A stretch of 64,000 bases of DNA from positions 434,001-498,000 of the forward strand of contig SWDT01000034.1 in NCBI GenBank assembly GCA_009193035.1. Direction: 5' to 3'. Shown in pieces: positions 43,101-58,100 of the stretch. Position 1 is the first letter of the stretch, and each line of letters begins with the position of its first letter. The notes under the pieces are model-generated. The model saw nothing but the letters and a program-made list of their open reading frames with translations, was not told the DNA's origin and ran no database searches. Both the position numbers and the translations under genes were made by a program. The DNA comes from Halicephalobus mephisto. Taxonomy: Eukaryota > Nematoda > Chromadorea > Rhabditida > Panagrolaimidae.

Positions 43101-46100
43101 AAAAAGTACAAAAATTGTAAAAATTAAAAAATTAAAAAATTCTAAAAATTTAAAATTAACTTTTTAAAAATTTTCTATCATACTGTAATTAAGGATAAAC
43201 TTTGTTACAAAATTATCTCGAAACTAATTTCTAGAAGATCTTATTAAGTTCGAAAATTTCGTGTCGAGAAAATTTTAAAATTAACTTTTTAAAATTCTAT
43301 CATACTGTAATTAAGGATAAACTTTGTTACGAAATTGTCTCGAAACGAATTTCTAGAAGATCCTACCATGTTCAAAAATTTCGTGTCGAGATAATTTTAA
43401 AATTAATTTTTTAAAAATTTTCTATCATACTGTAATTAAGGATAAACTTTGTTACGAAATTGTCTCGAAACGAATTTCTAGAAGATCTTATTAAGTTCGA
43501 AAATTTCGTGTCGAGATAATTTTAAAATTAACTTTTTAAAATTTGTATGATATTTAATAAATAATAACCCACCATAGAAGTACTCCAAAAGCCCAGACAT
43601 CACTTTTCGTCGAAAAAGTATTGTAAGCCAAACCTTCTGGAGCAGTCCATTTAATCGGAAATTTGGCTCCAGCATGAGCAGTATAAGTATCGTCTCTCAT
43701 AAATCTCGCTAATCCAAAATCCGCAACTTTAACAACATGATTATCCGCTACTAAACAATTTCTTGCGGCTAAATCTCTATGGATAAAATTCCTGGATTCC
43801 AAATATGCCATTCCAGAAGAAATTTGTGTTGCAATGTGCATCAAAATCGACGGTGAAATTTTTGATTTATCGGATTTTCTCAAATATTCAAGAAGATTTC
43901 CATGATTCATGTATTCTGTAATTATATAAAATGGAGCTTCTCTCGTACATACACCTAATAATTGAACTAAATTATCATGATGTAAATCTTTCATAACAGC
44001 AGCTTCTGCCAAAAAATCCGGCAAAGCCATAGCTTCTTCTTTCAAAGTTTTAACAGCAACAGTCAAATTTTTCAATTTCCAATATCCTTCAAAAACATCA
44101 CCATATTGTCCTCCTCCAAGTTTATTTCTCATTATTATTTCATGTCTATTAACTTCCCATTCATCTGGTTGAGTTGGTGAAAGTGAAAAAATTTTTGGAT
44201 TTTTATTTTTTTTCGAAGCAGGATACATCAAACTACAAATAAGCCCGTCGGCATAGGTCGAATGATGATGGACCAATTCCGCGAGAGATTTAAATTTCGA
44301 TTCTTGAGTAATAAAAAGCTGAAAAACAAAAAATTTCATTTTAAAAATTTAAATATCTTTAAAGTTAAAATTTGCATAAAATTCTGAAAAAATTTGAAGT
44401 TTTTTATTATTTTTTAATTTCAATCTAAATTTTTTTTAAAAATATTAATTCTTAATTTTTTTTTAAATATAAAAAATTTTCAAATTTTTTCAAAAATATT
44501 AATTTTTAATTTTTTTAAATATAAAAAATTTTTAAATTTTTTTAAAAAACATTAATTTTTAATTTTTTTTAAATTTTTCAAAATACTAATTTTTAATTTT
44601 TTCAAAAATATTAATTTTTAATTTTTTTTAAATATAAAAAATTTTCAAATTCTTTTAAAAACATTAATTTTTAATTTTTTTTAAATATAAATTTTTAAAT
44701 TTTTTAAAAATATTAATTTTTAAATTTTTTTAAAAATATTAATTTTTAATTTTTTTTTAAAATATTAATTTTTTAATTTTAAATAATTTCATAGTATTAA
44801 CCATTGTGAGTAAATTCTAAATTTATAAATAAATGATTCATCTATATATGAATCTCAAAAATCTCTGCAAATGAATGTTTAAAATTCCACTGAACAAATC
44901 TCTCATATGTAGGGTCATTTTAAACTTTTTCAAATTCTTAAATTTTCTCTCATGAACTCGGTATAAATAAATTCCAAAATTCCAAATGAATGAATGTCGG
45001 AACATTTGTCAATGAATCCCAAGTCTTCTGAATAAATCTTTCTAAATACATCCATAAAAATAAAACATGAATATATGGTACATAATTATAGATATATTAA
45101 AACGGTTTTAATATAATAAATACACTATATTCAATACATCGATATATTAAGGATGATATTGATGTACTGTATACACTGTATAGATATATTAAAATAGTTT
45201 TGATATATCGGATACATTGTATTCAATAAATCGATATATTAAGGATGACATCAATGCATTGTATATATTGTATAAATATATTAAAATAGTTTTGATATAT
45301 CGGACACATTGTATTCAATAAATCGATATATTAAGGATGATATCGATGCATTGTATATACTGTATGGATATATTAAAACGATTTTGATATATCGGATACA
45401 TTGTATTCAATATACAGATTCATTGAGGATGATATCGATGCATTGTATATACTGTATCGAAGTATTGAAATCGCAATTATGTATCGGATAGATTGTATTC
45501 AACATACAGATTCATTGAGGATGATATCGGTGCATTGTATATACTGTATAAATATATTAAAATAGTTTTAATATAATAAATACACTATATTCAATGTACC
45601 AATGCATTAAATACAATGTATCCGACACATCAGAGCTGTTTTAATTTATCTTTTTTGTATATACACTTATTAAAAATAAATCTTTAAATCCTAATTATCT
45701 ACAAAGTAATTTCTCATTTCTTAAATCAATTCCTAAACTTTTTTGAAAATCAATTTCTTTCTTAATAGTCATCTGTTCAACTACAGTACACAATCTGCCT
45801 AATTATTGAACATTCCCCAACACTTTTCGCATAACTTTCAAATATTTCAGAAAAACCAAAAATACAGTATACTTACCTTGTCATTCTGATCAACATTAAT
45901 CCTGTAGTGATATACCCGTCCATCATGTCTGACGGAAATCGAAAATTGTCCAATACTTGTTTCGCTTTCTCTCACAAGAAAACTGCCATTGATTCCGGAA
46001 CTTAATAAAATTTCACTTTCGTTTCGGGAAACTTTTCCATGATACCACGAATGTTTATCCAATGAATGTAAAGGAGCTATATATAAACTCGGTACCCAAC

Positions 46101-49100
46101 CTATCTGAATAGCTCTTTGTGGAAAATGACCTCTTTTAGAAGCAACAAGTTGGGCTTCACACCATTCTTTTGTTTTATTATGTCCAAGAACTCTCACTTG
46201 ATCCCCTTTCCTTAAGCTTAGTTGATCTTCTCCGACACCGTGGAAATCATAAAGAGCCACGAATATTTGAGTCGGAAAAGCACAGGAAGGTTCAGGTTCT
46301 GCCGGAGGCGAAAAAGCCGGCATCAACAGGTCTTCTCTAAAAAGTAAAAATTAAAAAGTAAAAGTTAAAAATTAAAAGTAAAAGTAAAAATTAAAAGTAA
46401 AAATTAAAATTAAAAAATATTAAAATATTAAAATATTAAAACATTAAAAAAACTCATAAAAATAAAAACTCAAAAGATATTAAACTTTTAAAAATAAAAA
46501 TTAAACAATATCTTTTATTAAAAATTGTTTCAAAACAAATCTTTAAAAATCACAATTTTAAATTTTTGTAAAATTTCAATTTTAAATTTTTATTAAGTTT
46601 CAATTTTTAATTTTTGTAAAATCTTAATTCTAAATTTTCGTAAAATTTCAGTTTTAAATTTTCATTAAATTTCAATTTTTAATTTTTAATTTTTATAAAC
46701 TTTAAATTTTAAAATTTTCTAAAATTTTAATTTCAAATTTTTATAAACTTTAAATTTTTAATTTTCGTAAAATTTCAGTTTTAAGATATTATAAAATTAT
46801 AGTTCAGAAAAGTTTATAAATTTATTTTTCGAATTAAACCAGAGGGGATAATCCAATCGCGTTGAGCTAGCACCTGTCTTAGAAAGGAAAAGAAAGCTTC
46901 CTCAGCCCCACGAAACCCATTAGTCCCCGATCAGCGAAAATTTTTATTTTGATTGATGGAATGGACGTTTTCATCTTTTTTGGTTCTGAGCTAGAGTTCA
47001 ATTTTTCAATAAAAAAACTTCTGCGGGAGATAATCCAAAAATTTCTAGAGTCATCGAAGTTCATTTTTGAAAAACAAAGAAAATTCAAAAAATTTCAAAC
47101 TGAAAAAGTGGCTTAATCTCCGCGAAGACTTCCGATCCGGTAAATGCATTTTATCGAAACTAGAATTTTCGTGAAAATTTTTCAGAATCTCATAGAATAT
47201 AAAAAATTTTAGAATATTTTACAAACTTCTGAAAATTTTTAGGATACGGTAGAAGATTCTGGAAATTTTTAGGATATTTTAGAAGATTCTGGAAATTTTT
47301 AGGATACGGTAGAAGATTCTGGAAATTTTTAGGATATTTTAGAAGATTCTGGAAATTTTTAGGATACGGTAGAAGATTCTAGAAATTTTTAGGGTACGGT
47401 AGAAAATTTTGGAAATTTTTAGAATATTTTAGAAACTTCTAGAAATTTTTAGGATATTTTAGAAGATTCTGGAAATTTTTAGGATACGGTAGAAAATTTT
47501 GGAAATTTTTAGAATATTTTAGAAACGTCTGAAAATTTTTAGGATACGGTAGAAAATTCTGGAAAATCAAAAATTCTGATTGAAATTTTTCACAATTTCC
47601 AAAAACTTTACAAACTTCTGGAAATTTCTAGAATATGAAGAATTTTGAAAACCTTCAGAATACGGTAGAAGATTCTGAAAAATTAAAAATTTTCATGGAA
47701 GACCTTTGAATTTTTCGAAATTTCCACAACTTCTGAAAATTTTTAAAATATTCATGAAGAATTTTGAAAATCTTCAGAATACGGTAGAAGATTCTAAAAA
47801 ACTCAAAATTCTGAAAATTCTCAAATTTTCAAAATCAAATTCTAAAATTTCACGTAAAATTCAAGTTTTTTAAAAATCCCAATTTTTATTTTTAATTTTG
47901 ACAACAATGATTTTGCCTCTGGCCAAGGGGAGGTTTAAAGTCAAAAACACAAATGTCAATCACCTCCAATTTTCTTTCGCAAAAAAATTTTTTTACTTAA
48001 AAATAAAAAAATGTCAATTCACCAGCTGGATGATTGAAATCCAAAAAATTTCCGTCATTAATGAATAAAAACAAAAAAGTAATAAAAATATTTTTAAAAA
48101 TTTTAATTAAATTAAAAAATAAAAAATTTTAAATATTTTTATTTTTAATTTTTAAATAATGCTGATTTTTAAAATTTTTAAATAAAAAAAATTTAAATTT
48201 AAAAATTTAGAAAATTATCAAAAAAATTTTTAAATTTTATATTTTTTTTAAATTCAAAAATTTATTTCAAAAAAACTTCAATTTTTATTTTTAGAATTTT
48301 TAAATAAAAAAAATTTAAAATTTAAAAATTTAGAAAATTATCAAAAAAAATTTTTAAATTTTATATTTTTTTTAAATTCAAAAATTTATTTCAAAATATT
48401 TTCGTTTTTAATTTTTAGAATTTTTAAATTAAAAAAATTAAAAATTTAGAAAATTATCAAAAAAATTTTTTTAATTTTATATTTTTTTTCAAAATTTTTA
48501 AATTCTTGCGCAGTTAGCGAATAAAAATTAAAAAACTGTAAATCCGATAATCTATTACCGAAATAAATTTGTTTTTTTCCTACTTCGCGATTTTTTAATT
48601 TTTCCTAAAAAATCCAAAATTTTTTTTCAAAATAATTTCGTAACAAAATCAATTTTTTATAAAAATATAATTTATTTAATTTTTAAATTTACATTAAAAA
48701 AATTAAAATTTTATTCTTTTTATAAAAATCGGATTTTTATTTTTTGTAAATAATTAAGTTTTTATTTTTTATTAAAATTAAATTTCTATTTTTTAGGTTT
48801 TTACTTTTTATAAATTATTAAATTTATATTTTTTTAGGTTTTTATTTTTTATAAATAATCAAATTTCTATTTTTTTAGATTTTTATTTTTTATAAAAATC
48901 AAATTTCTATTTTTCTTAGGTTTTTATTTTTTATAAAAATCAAATTTCTATTTTTCTTAGGTTTTTATTTTTTATAAATTATTAAGTATTAAATTAAAAC
49001 GAACCTGGAACTCCATCTTGAAGAGTCCTTACATCCCAAAATTCCAAGAGAACTCGTCCCAATCATGAAAGTATCTACAGATGATGCTGGTCGTCTTTCC

Positions 49101-52100
49101 ATACTTCCTGTGTAATTTAATCCAAATCCTTCTGCAGAACTATTATTCAAAGCAAATCCTCTCAGAGATCCAGTGGCTGGACTGTTTGACCTTCCGGAAT
49201 TTTTTCGAAGATCTTTCGGATTGTGATGAATCTGATCTGTCGAATTTGAATTTATTGAAAATTTTTGCCAACTTAAAGCATGTGATGATATATCTAAAAA
49301 TAAAAAAATTAAAAATAAAAAAAAACTAAAAAAAATAAAAAAATTTAAAATTTAAAAAATAAAAAAATAAAAAAAAATTTAAAATTTAAAAAATAAAATT
49401 CCAAAAATTAAAATTTCAAAATTTTTTAAAAAATCCCAAAAATTAAAATTTAAAAACTATTCGAAAAATTTTATTTTTAAAAAACTTTAAATTTTAATTT
49501 CTTTAAAAAATTTAAAAAAGTACGAAAATTTTATTTTTTTTAAATTTAAAATTTTAATTTTTGGAGTTTTTAGAAATCACAAAATATAAATAATCGGTTT
49601 TAATTTGAAATTATAGCTTTGACAAACAAAAAACGTTAAATTTTCGCGCAAGTGTCAAATGTTCAATGGCGGGCATAATCGGCCTCCGATCGAAAGAAAC
49701 AAATCGGTTCGCTGAATTTCCATCGTTACTATAGAAACTTTTCATTTATAAATAACTATATCGTAGAAAATAAATTTTCATCAACAAAAACTTTAAAAAT
49801 CAAAAATTTCATCATTTTTTGAAAATTAATAAAAAAATTTTTAAATTCTTAAAAATTAATAAAATTTTTTAAATTCTTAAAAATTAATAAAAAAATTTTT
49901 TAAATTCTTAAAAATTATGATAAAGTTAACTTTTTTCAGATGAGATTCAAAAATAATTTTAAAAATATAACTTCAACTCTCACCACGAAAATTTTTGAAA
50001 ATTATAGTTATTCAATTTTTCCACGTGAGACCCAAAAATAATTCAAAAAATATAATTTCAACTCTCACCACGAAAATTTTTAAAAATTACGGTAAATTTA
50101 ATTTTTTCTAGATAACACCCAAAAATAAAACTTCCTAAAAATTCCTAAAAAATGATGAAAATTTAATTATTTATTATTATAGAATAAAAATAAAAAAACG
50201 TAAAAATTATAAAATTATAAAATTCTTAATGACTATCTAGAACTTCATTGTCGACAAATAAAAGCAAATTTTCGCGCAAAAATCGATCAAGCGTAAAAAA
50301 TAATCAAATTTCCAAATTAATCAATGATATATAAATCCTTCTAATATATTAAATTTTATTTTCACATATAGTTCTAAAAAATATTTTAAAATTCCAATTT
50401 TTTTAAACAATAAATATAAAAAATTTTTTTAAAATATTAAATTTAATATTTTTATTTTTTTTAAATATTAAATTTGAATATTTTTAAAAAAGTATTAAAT
50501 TTAAAATTTTTTTAAATATAAAATTCGAAAATTTTTATTTTTTTTTTTAAATATTAAATTCAAAATTTTTTATTTTTTTTTAAATATAAAATTTGAATAT
50601 TTTTATTTTTTTTAATTCGAAAATTTTTATTTTTTTTTAAATATAAAATTCGAAAATTTTTATTTTTTTTAAAATATCAAATTTGAATATTTTTATTTTT
50701 TTTAAAATATTAAATCCAAGAAATTTTATCAAATTTAAAAATTTAATATTTTATATACTTAAAAAAATTCAATTTTGCGATTAATTTCAAGTTCAGGAAC
50801 ATCTTCAAAAATTTCCAGTCGAAGAAAATTCCGGGTTTTTTCTTTCAAAAAAAGTCGAAAATTAGTGTTCGTTTTTTGATTCACTCTCAAAAAAGGCAAA
50901 TCTATCCGGTTATGAACAAAAATTTCGAAAAAGAAAAATGACAAAATGATTTTCCCGAAGAAAATCAAAGATACTTAAAACAAGAATTCGCATTAAGAAC
51001 AGGAAATAATATCATTATAAAAAATCGAAAATTAATATTTTTTAAAAAATTTAAAAATCGAAAGTTAATATTTTTTAAAAAATTTAAAAATCGAAAGTTA
51101 ATATTTTTTTAAAATTTTAAAAATCGAAAGTTAATATTTTTAAAAAACTTTAAAAATCGAAAGTTAATATTTTTTAAAAACTTTGAAAATCGAAAATTAA
51201 TATTTTTTAAAAATTTTAAATTCCACAAATTCCTAGAAATTCAAAATATTAAATCTTTCAAAATCCCAAAATCTTCAAAATTCTAGAAATCTCCAGAATC
51301 CATAAATTTTCAAAATATCTCGAAAAAAAAATAAATTTTCTTCATTTAAAAAATTTCGAATTTTTTTATTATAAAAAATTTGGATTTTCTTTATTTAAAA
51401 ATTTCGAATTTTCTTTATTTAAAAAAATTTGGATTTTCTTCATTTAAAAAATTTCGAGTTTTTTTATTATAAAAAATTTGGATTTTTTTTATTTAAAAAT
51501 TTTTAAAATGTTAGTAATTCATCACGAGATACTTAAATTTTCCAATAACAAATAGTAATCTTAACGTTGCAAATTTTTAAGTAAAAAAAACAAGAATAAG
51601 CTCAAAAAAGCACTCAACAATCCGGAAGATCCTCTGCGTGCTTGTCTTAGAAAAATCCCTCTCGAATGAAAAACCGACAAGAACAGGAAACCACGGAAGA
51701 ATCTTCATAGTCAAAAAAACTGTTTCTTAGATATTCTTTTGCAAAAATTCAAAAGAACAGAGAAATCCGGACTGATTGGAGAAAGTCGATTTTCGTGGGT
51801 GTCATTAAAACGTGATCATCTTTCAATAAAAAAATACTTTCAATTATAATCAATAAAGAAAATTTTTTTTAAATTAAAAAAAATAAATTTTCCATAAAAA
51901 ATTTTAAAAAAATTAATAATAATTTATTACAAAAATTTTAAAAATTATTTAAAATCGAAAAATTTGTTTTAAGACAATTTTGTAAAAAAATAATTTTAGA
52001 ATTTTTACAATACGAAATTTGAATTTTCTAAAATCTTCAAAAATAAAATTTTTTAAATTATTTAAAAACAAAAATTTAATAAAAATTTTAAAAATTATTT

Positions 52101-55100
52101 AAAAACAAAAATTTAATAAAAATTTTAAAAATTATTTAAAATCAAAAATTTAATAAAAATTTTTAAATTATTTAAAATCGAAAATTTAATAATAATTTAA
52201 TAAAAATTTTAAAAATTATTTAAAATCGAAAATTTCAAATTTTTACAAAAATTAAACTATTTTAAAATTTATTTTGACATAAATCTAGCTGAAAGCAAAA
52301 TCCAAGTTTTTAGTTTGTTGGTCAGTTCCATTTATGCGGAAAAAGAGAAAATTCAATTACGAAATAGTAACTTTCTTTCGGAAATTCGGAGTCCAAACAT
52401 TCTTAGAAAAATTTAAGCTTCAAAGTGACCATCGGAATTCGGTTGTATTTAAAAAACTAAAGTTTAAATTTTTTTAAATTTTCAAAAAAAAATAATTTTT
52501 TAAATTTTCGAAAATCTTTAATAAAAATAATTTTTTTTAAATTTTAAATAAAAATTAATTTTCGAAAATCTTCAATAAAAATAATTTTTTTAAATTTTAA
52601 ATAAAAGTAATTTTTAAATTTTCAAAAAAAATAATTTTTTTAAGTTTTAAATAAAAGTAATTTTTTTTAATTTTTAATAAAAATAATTTTTTTAAATTTT
52701 AAATAAAAGTAATTTTTAAATTTTCAAAAAAAATAATTTTTTTAAATTTTCAAAAAAAATAATTCTTAAATTTTAAATAAAAGTAATTTTTAAATTTTCA
52801 AAAAAAATAATTCTTAAATTTTAAATAAAAGTAATTTTTAAATTTTCAAAAAAAATAATTCTTAAATTTTTAATAAACGTAATTTTTTTAAATTTTTAAT
52901 AAAATTAATTTTTTTAATTTTCAAAAATCTTCGAAATTTCTAAAATAGACTTTAAAGATTTTTAAGTTTTTTGAATAGAATAACGAAGATTCGGAGGATC
53001 GATTTCAGAAGATGCTTTTTCAAAAAAGTTAGTTGAGATTTCTTTTGTCAAATACAATATTAGTCAAAAAAAATTTAAAAGCAAAAAAATGGACGAGCAA
53101 GAACATTTTTAAGCTTGAATGACCATTAGTTAAAAAAATAATTTTCTAAATCGCACTATTATAAAAATTAAAAAATGGTTTTTTAAATTTTGGAATTTTT
53201 TATAATTCATAAATTTATGAAAAAATGTATTAAATTTCGAAATTTATTGGATTTAAAAATATTTCGAAAAATATTGATTAAAAATTGTCTTTCAAAAAAA
53301 ATTATATTAATAATCTTTATTAGAAAAATAAGATAAAATTTAAAATATGATTTTAACGCAATTATGACTGAGAATCTCATTCATTCCTTACAGTATCCCA
53401 TATTTCCTGATATTCAGGCTATTTATTTAAGTTTTTTCTTTTTAGTTCATTTCTCTGTCCTAATAGTAATCTAATAACAAATCTGATTATATTGATGACA
53501 AACTAGCTGCTAAAATAGAAACCAGAAGTATATCAATAACCTTTACTCGAACAATAAAACAGATAAAATTCATATATCCCCCACACAACTACACTCAAAA
53601 GTCTCATTCATCCCCTACAGTATCCCTCGTTCCCTGATATTCAAACTATCTCTTCAAGTTTTTTCTTTTTAGTTCATTTCTCTGTCCTAATAGTAATCTA
53701 ATAATAGATCAGATTATATTGATGACAAACTAACTGCTAAAATAGAAACCAGAAGTATATCAATAACCTTTACTAGAGGAATAAGATAAATTATTATATA
53801 TCCCCCACACAACTACACTAAAAAGTCTCATTCATCTCCTACAGTATCCCTCGTTCCCTAATATTCAAACTATCTCTTCAAGTTTTTTCTTTTTAGTTCA
53901 CTTTTCTCTCTTAACAGACATATATAGAAGAGAGAACAATAATCACCTCAGAATGACCAATACACATAGAAGTCGTGAAAAAGTACCATCAACAGACTCT
54001 CTGAAAACATACGAATAATGGAAGACAATCTGGGAACCACAAACAGACAGTAGGCACAAGTATAAAAAATTTCAATTTATTCATATATTACCGCACATTT
54101 TGAAGAATGGTTCGATAAAGTGAAACTAGAACTAACTCCAAACGAGGTCCTCGAGTGGTCAAGTGTTTTGGCCGGTGTCCAGAAAACAACAAAATTTGAC
54201 TAATAAACAAACTCAGAAAATAAAATACAATTTTTTCGAAAATAAAATTTTCATAATTTTCAAATTCCCGCGCAAAAAACTAAAATCATAAAAACGGAAA
54301 ATCTGACAAAATTTATCTATCTTTGAAATTGACTCATTTTGTTTTCTCTACTTTTTTTCAAATAATTTCAAAACAAATATTTTTATAATTTTCAAATTCC
54401 CGCGCAAAAAAATAAAATCATAAAAACGGAAAATTTGACAAAATTTATCTATCTTTGAAAATTGACTCATTTTGTTTTCTTCATTTTTTTATTTTTTTAT
54501 AATTTTAAAATTTAAAAAAAGAATTTTGCAACAATTTCCATTTTTGCTTTTTATAATATCATAATTATTTTAAGAATTATAAAAAGTAAAAATTAAAAAT
54601 TGCGAAACGAAAATTCCCTTTTTCGGACAACAAGAAAGCATTCTTGCGTAATTACATCGAAAAATTTAAATATTTTCTGGATCCTGTTTTGGAGCAGCTG
54701 GTGTCCAGAGAACAAGCCATTTTGAATTAATTCATGTTTTTAGATTTCCAAAAATCGCAATTTTAGATTAGATAAAAATCAATTTTAAATTTTTAAAAAT
54801 TATTAATTTCATCAATACAGTACTCACAACAAAGTACATACAAATTTAATTTTTTATTTAATTTCAATTATTTAAAAAACATTTCTTAGGATTAGTGAAT
54901 CCAAGATAACACGAAGATTAACATACTTCTCAAAAAATGGTTATTTTCAATACTTAGCAGTCTGTAGTAGGATATAAAAGAAGATCCTAAATCCTTGTCT
55001 TGTCTGATCTACTATCCCATTTATATACGTTATATTTACTGTAATTTCACCTACACGATAACTATAAATACTATTCTTAAACTGATTTCCACTATATTCA

Positions 55101-58100
55101 CCGTTAGGATTAGTGAATCTAAGATAACACAAAGATTAACATACTTCTCAAAAAATAGTCATTTTCAATACTTAGCAGTCTGTAACAGGATATAAAAGAA
55201 GACCCTAAATCCTTGTCTTGTCTGATCTACTACCCCATTTATATACGTTACATTTACTGTAACTTCACTTATACGATAACTATAAATACTATTCTTGAAC
55301 TGATTTCTACTATATTCACCGTTAGGATTAGTGAATCTAAGATAACACGAAGATTAACATACTTCTCAAAAAATGGTCATTTTCAATGCTTAGTTGTCTG
55401 TAACAGGATATAAAAGAAGACCCTAAATCCTAGTCTTGTCTGATCTACTTCCCTACTCATATATACCGTATTTTCCACAACTTTACCTACATATACTATT
55501 CATAAACTCTATTCTTAAACTGATCGTACTTTCTCCCGAGAATTTAACAATTTTTTTAAAATCTTTAAAAATTAAAAAAATCACAAATTTTAAGAAATAT
55601 TAATATTATAAAAAATTCAATATCTTTCGTAATTTTTAAAAATTAAATTAATTATACAATATCAGAAAATATCGATCAAAGTAAATTAAAACAAAAATGA
55701 GTAGGATGTTTTGACTCATAAGACCCCCGATCTCGGTTCCACTCGAGTCAAAAGTGGTCTAACTCGATATCGATGACGACAAAGCCTAGTCTCCAGTTTC
55801 ACGATCAGATAAATCCCTTAAATCGTGTCAACTTAATCCATATTAAATCCTCAGAAGTTGTAAAATTCAAAATATCAAGTCATAAAAAAGTAAAAAATTT
55901 TTTCAAAGTAAATTTTTAAAATCTTTCATTTCAGAAATTTTGAAGAATTTCAGAAGCTGATTTCAAATTATTAAAAGTTTCAGAATCTACAATTACATTT
56001 AGGAAGTTTCTATAAAATTCTGGAAATTTTAAGACATTTAAAAAGCCTCCAGAAGCTTTTATAAGATTCTAAAATTCTTCTATAAGATTCTGGAATTTTA
56101 AAAATATCTTAGAAGCCTCCAGAAGCTTTAATAAAATTTTAAAATTCTTTTATAAGATTCTGGAAATTTTAAAAATATCTTAGAAAGTTGCGAAAGTTTC
56201 TACAAAGTCATATATTTTTCCAAAAATCCATCTACTAAATTCTGAAAATTTCCACAAAATTCTAAAATATTTCTAAAAATTCTAAAAATTTTTTAAATAT
56301 CTTTCGAAAATTTAAGACTTTTTCGAACATTTCTAAAAATTTTTTGAATATATCTAAAAATTTTTAAATATTTCTATAAATTCTAAAAATTCTTTAAATA
56401 TCTTCCAAAATTCTAAAAATTTTTTGAATATTTTTAAAAATTCTAAAAATTTTTTGAATATTTCTAAAAATTCTAAAAATTTTTTAAATATTTTTAAAAA
56501 TTCTAAAATATTTTCAAATATTTCTAAAAATTTTCCACAATTCTGGTCAACCAAATCCGGGAAATATGTCAAAACAGTTTAAGCAATACCAGAAAGCCAA
56601 GTTGTCCGTTAAAGTCGGCTAAAAATGAGTCGTTTCTCTGCGCAGAAACCGTTAATCCCTCAAAACTCGAGACAAATGACGGTCATCTTTCTTTTCTTGT
56701 GGTCATTTAAAATCCGAGGGGACCATTATTTTTCATTTTTAGCAAGATGAAAAATAAAATATTTAAAAACAAAATTTTAAATTTTTTTTAAAATAAATGA
56801 AATTGGATATTTTCGTGCCTGGTCACTAACTGACCATTTTAAACAACTGACTGCTGTAAAAATTTAAGTGATTTTTGAGATTTTAAGAAATTAAAAAAAA
56901 ATTCATTTGTTACATCATTGTAAAAATTCCAAAATTATTTTTTTACAAAATTGTCTCAAAACGAATTTTGTGAAATTTTTAAAATTTTCGATTTTAAATA
57001 ATTTTAAAAATTTCATTTTTGAAGATTTTAGAAAACTTAAAACTTTTATTATAAAAATTCTAAAATTATTTTTTTACAAAATTTTCTTAAAACAAATTTT
57101 TCAATTTTAAATAATTTCTAAATTTCTAAATTTTTAAGATTTTTAATTTTAAATAATTTCAAATTTTCATCAAATTCTGGAGATTTCAAAATTTACAATT
57201 TTAATGGTTTTTTGTGAAATTGTCTGGAAGAGGATTTTCAGGATATCTAGGAATCTCTGATTTTCCAGTTGGGACCGAAAATTACTGAAGTTCATTTTTG
57301 TGTAATTTTACAATTTCAAAAAATTAATAAATGATTTAAAAATACTTGACAAAAAAGTCGAAAAATTATTTCGAAAAAGTTGTTATTTTTTAGGAGACAC
57401 AACTTCGAAGTTACGTGACGCTGCTTTCGCAATCCTACAAGGTTTCGAAAGCAAAACTCCAGAATCTGCCTTACCAGATGGACTTCTGAATTACAGTCAC
57501 AAAGTACACAATTCTCCAACGTTAATTATCATATTTAAAAATTCCAATATTTCAAAAATAATAATTAAAATTCGAATAATTGTCCAAAAATAAGTTTTTT
57601 TAGAAATAACGAATGGTCAAAATTCCCACGACGAAAACGAAATTTCAAAAACCTCTATTTTCAACAAACCGACTTTAAAAAAAAAAATAAACAAGTTATT
57701 TGTCAAATTTTTAAACAAAATTATTCATCCATGTATTTTACGAAAATTATAGATTATAAAAAAAGTAAAAAATTTCTTCCTTGTCCGAGAATGCCGGAGG
57801 GGGCTAAACCCTTGTTTTAGTGGATTAAAACTATCAAGTTTCAAAAACAACAAACTTGTAATTGTTTCAAGGATTAAAGGGGAAGTTATTTATACACAAA
57901 ATTGTGAACAAATTCGGAGTAAATTTCATATATAAAAACAATTATAAAAATAACTTTCTTAATTTTTCTAAAACTACATTTTTAATTTTTTTAAAAATAA
58001 AATTTTTCTAATTTTTTTTAAATAAAATTTTTTAAATTTTTTAGAAATATAAAGTTTTTCTAATTTTTTTAATTTTTCTAAATTTTTAAAAAAATAAAGT

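Noticed and set aside
54140..54180. tRNA-like stretch CCTCGAGTGGTCAAGTG
   Set aside because: It resembles an A box, but no acceptor stem, anticodon arm or B box could be paired.
54995..55413. Two 66-codon plus frames with near-identical products
   Set aside because: They are copies of a 217-bp tandem repeat; no domain and no splice context.
55715..55760. B-box-like CGGTTCCACTC
   Set aside because: No matching A box or cloverleaf; the simple TTTTGACTC/GAGTCAAAA hairpin explains it better.
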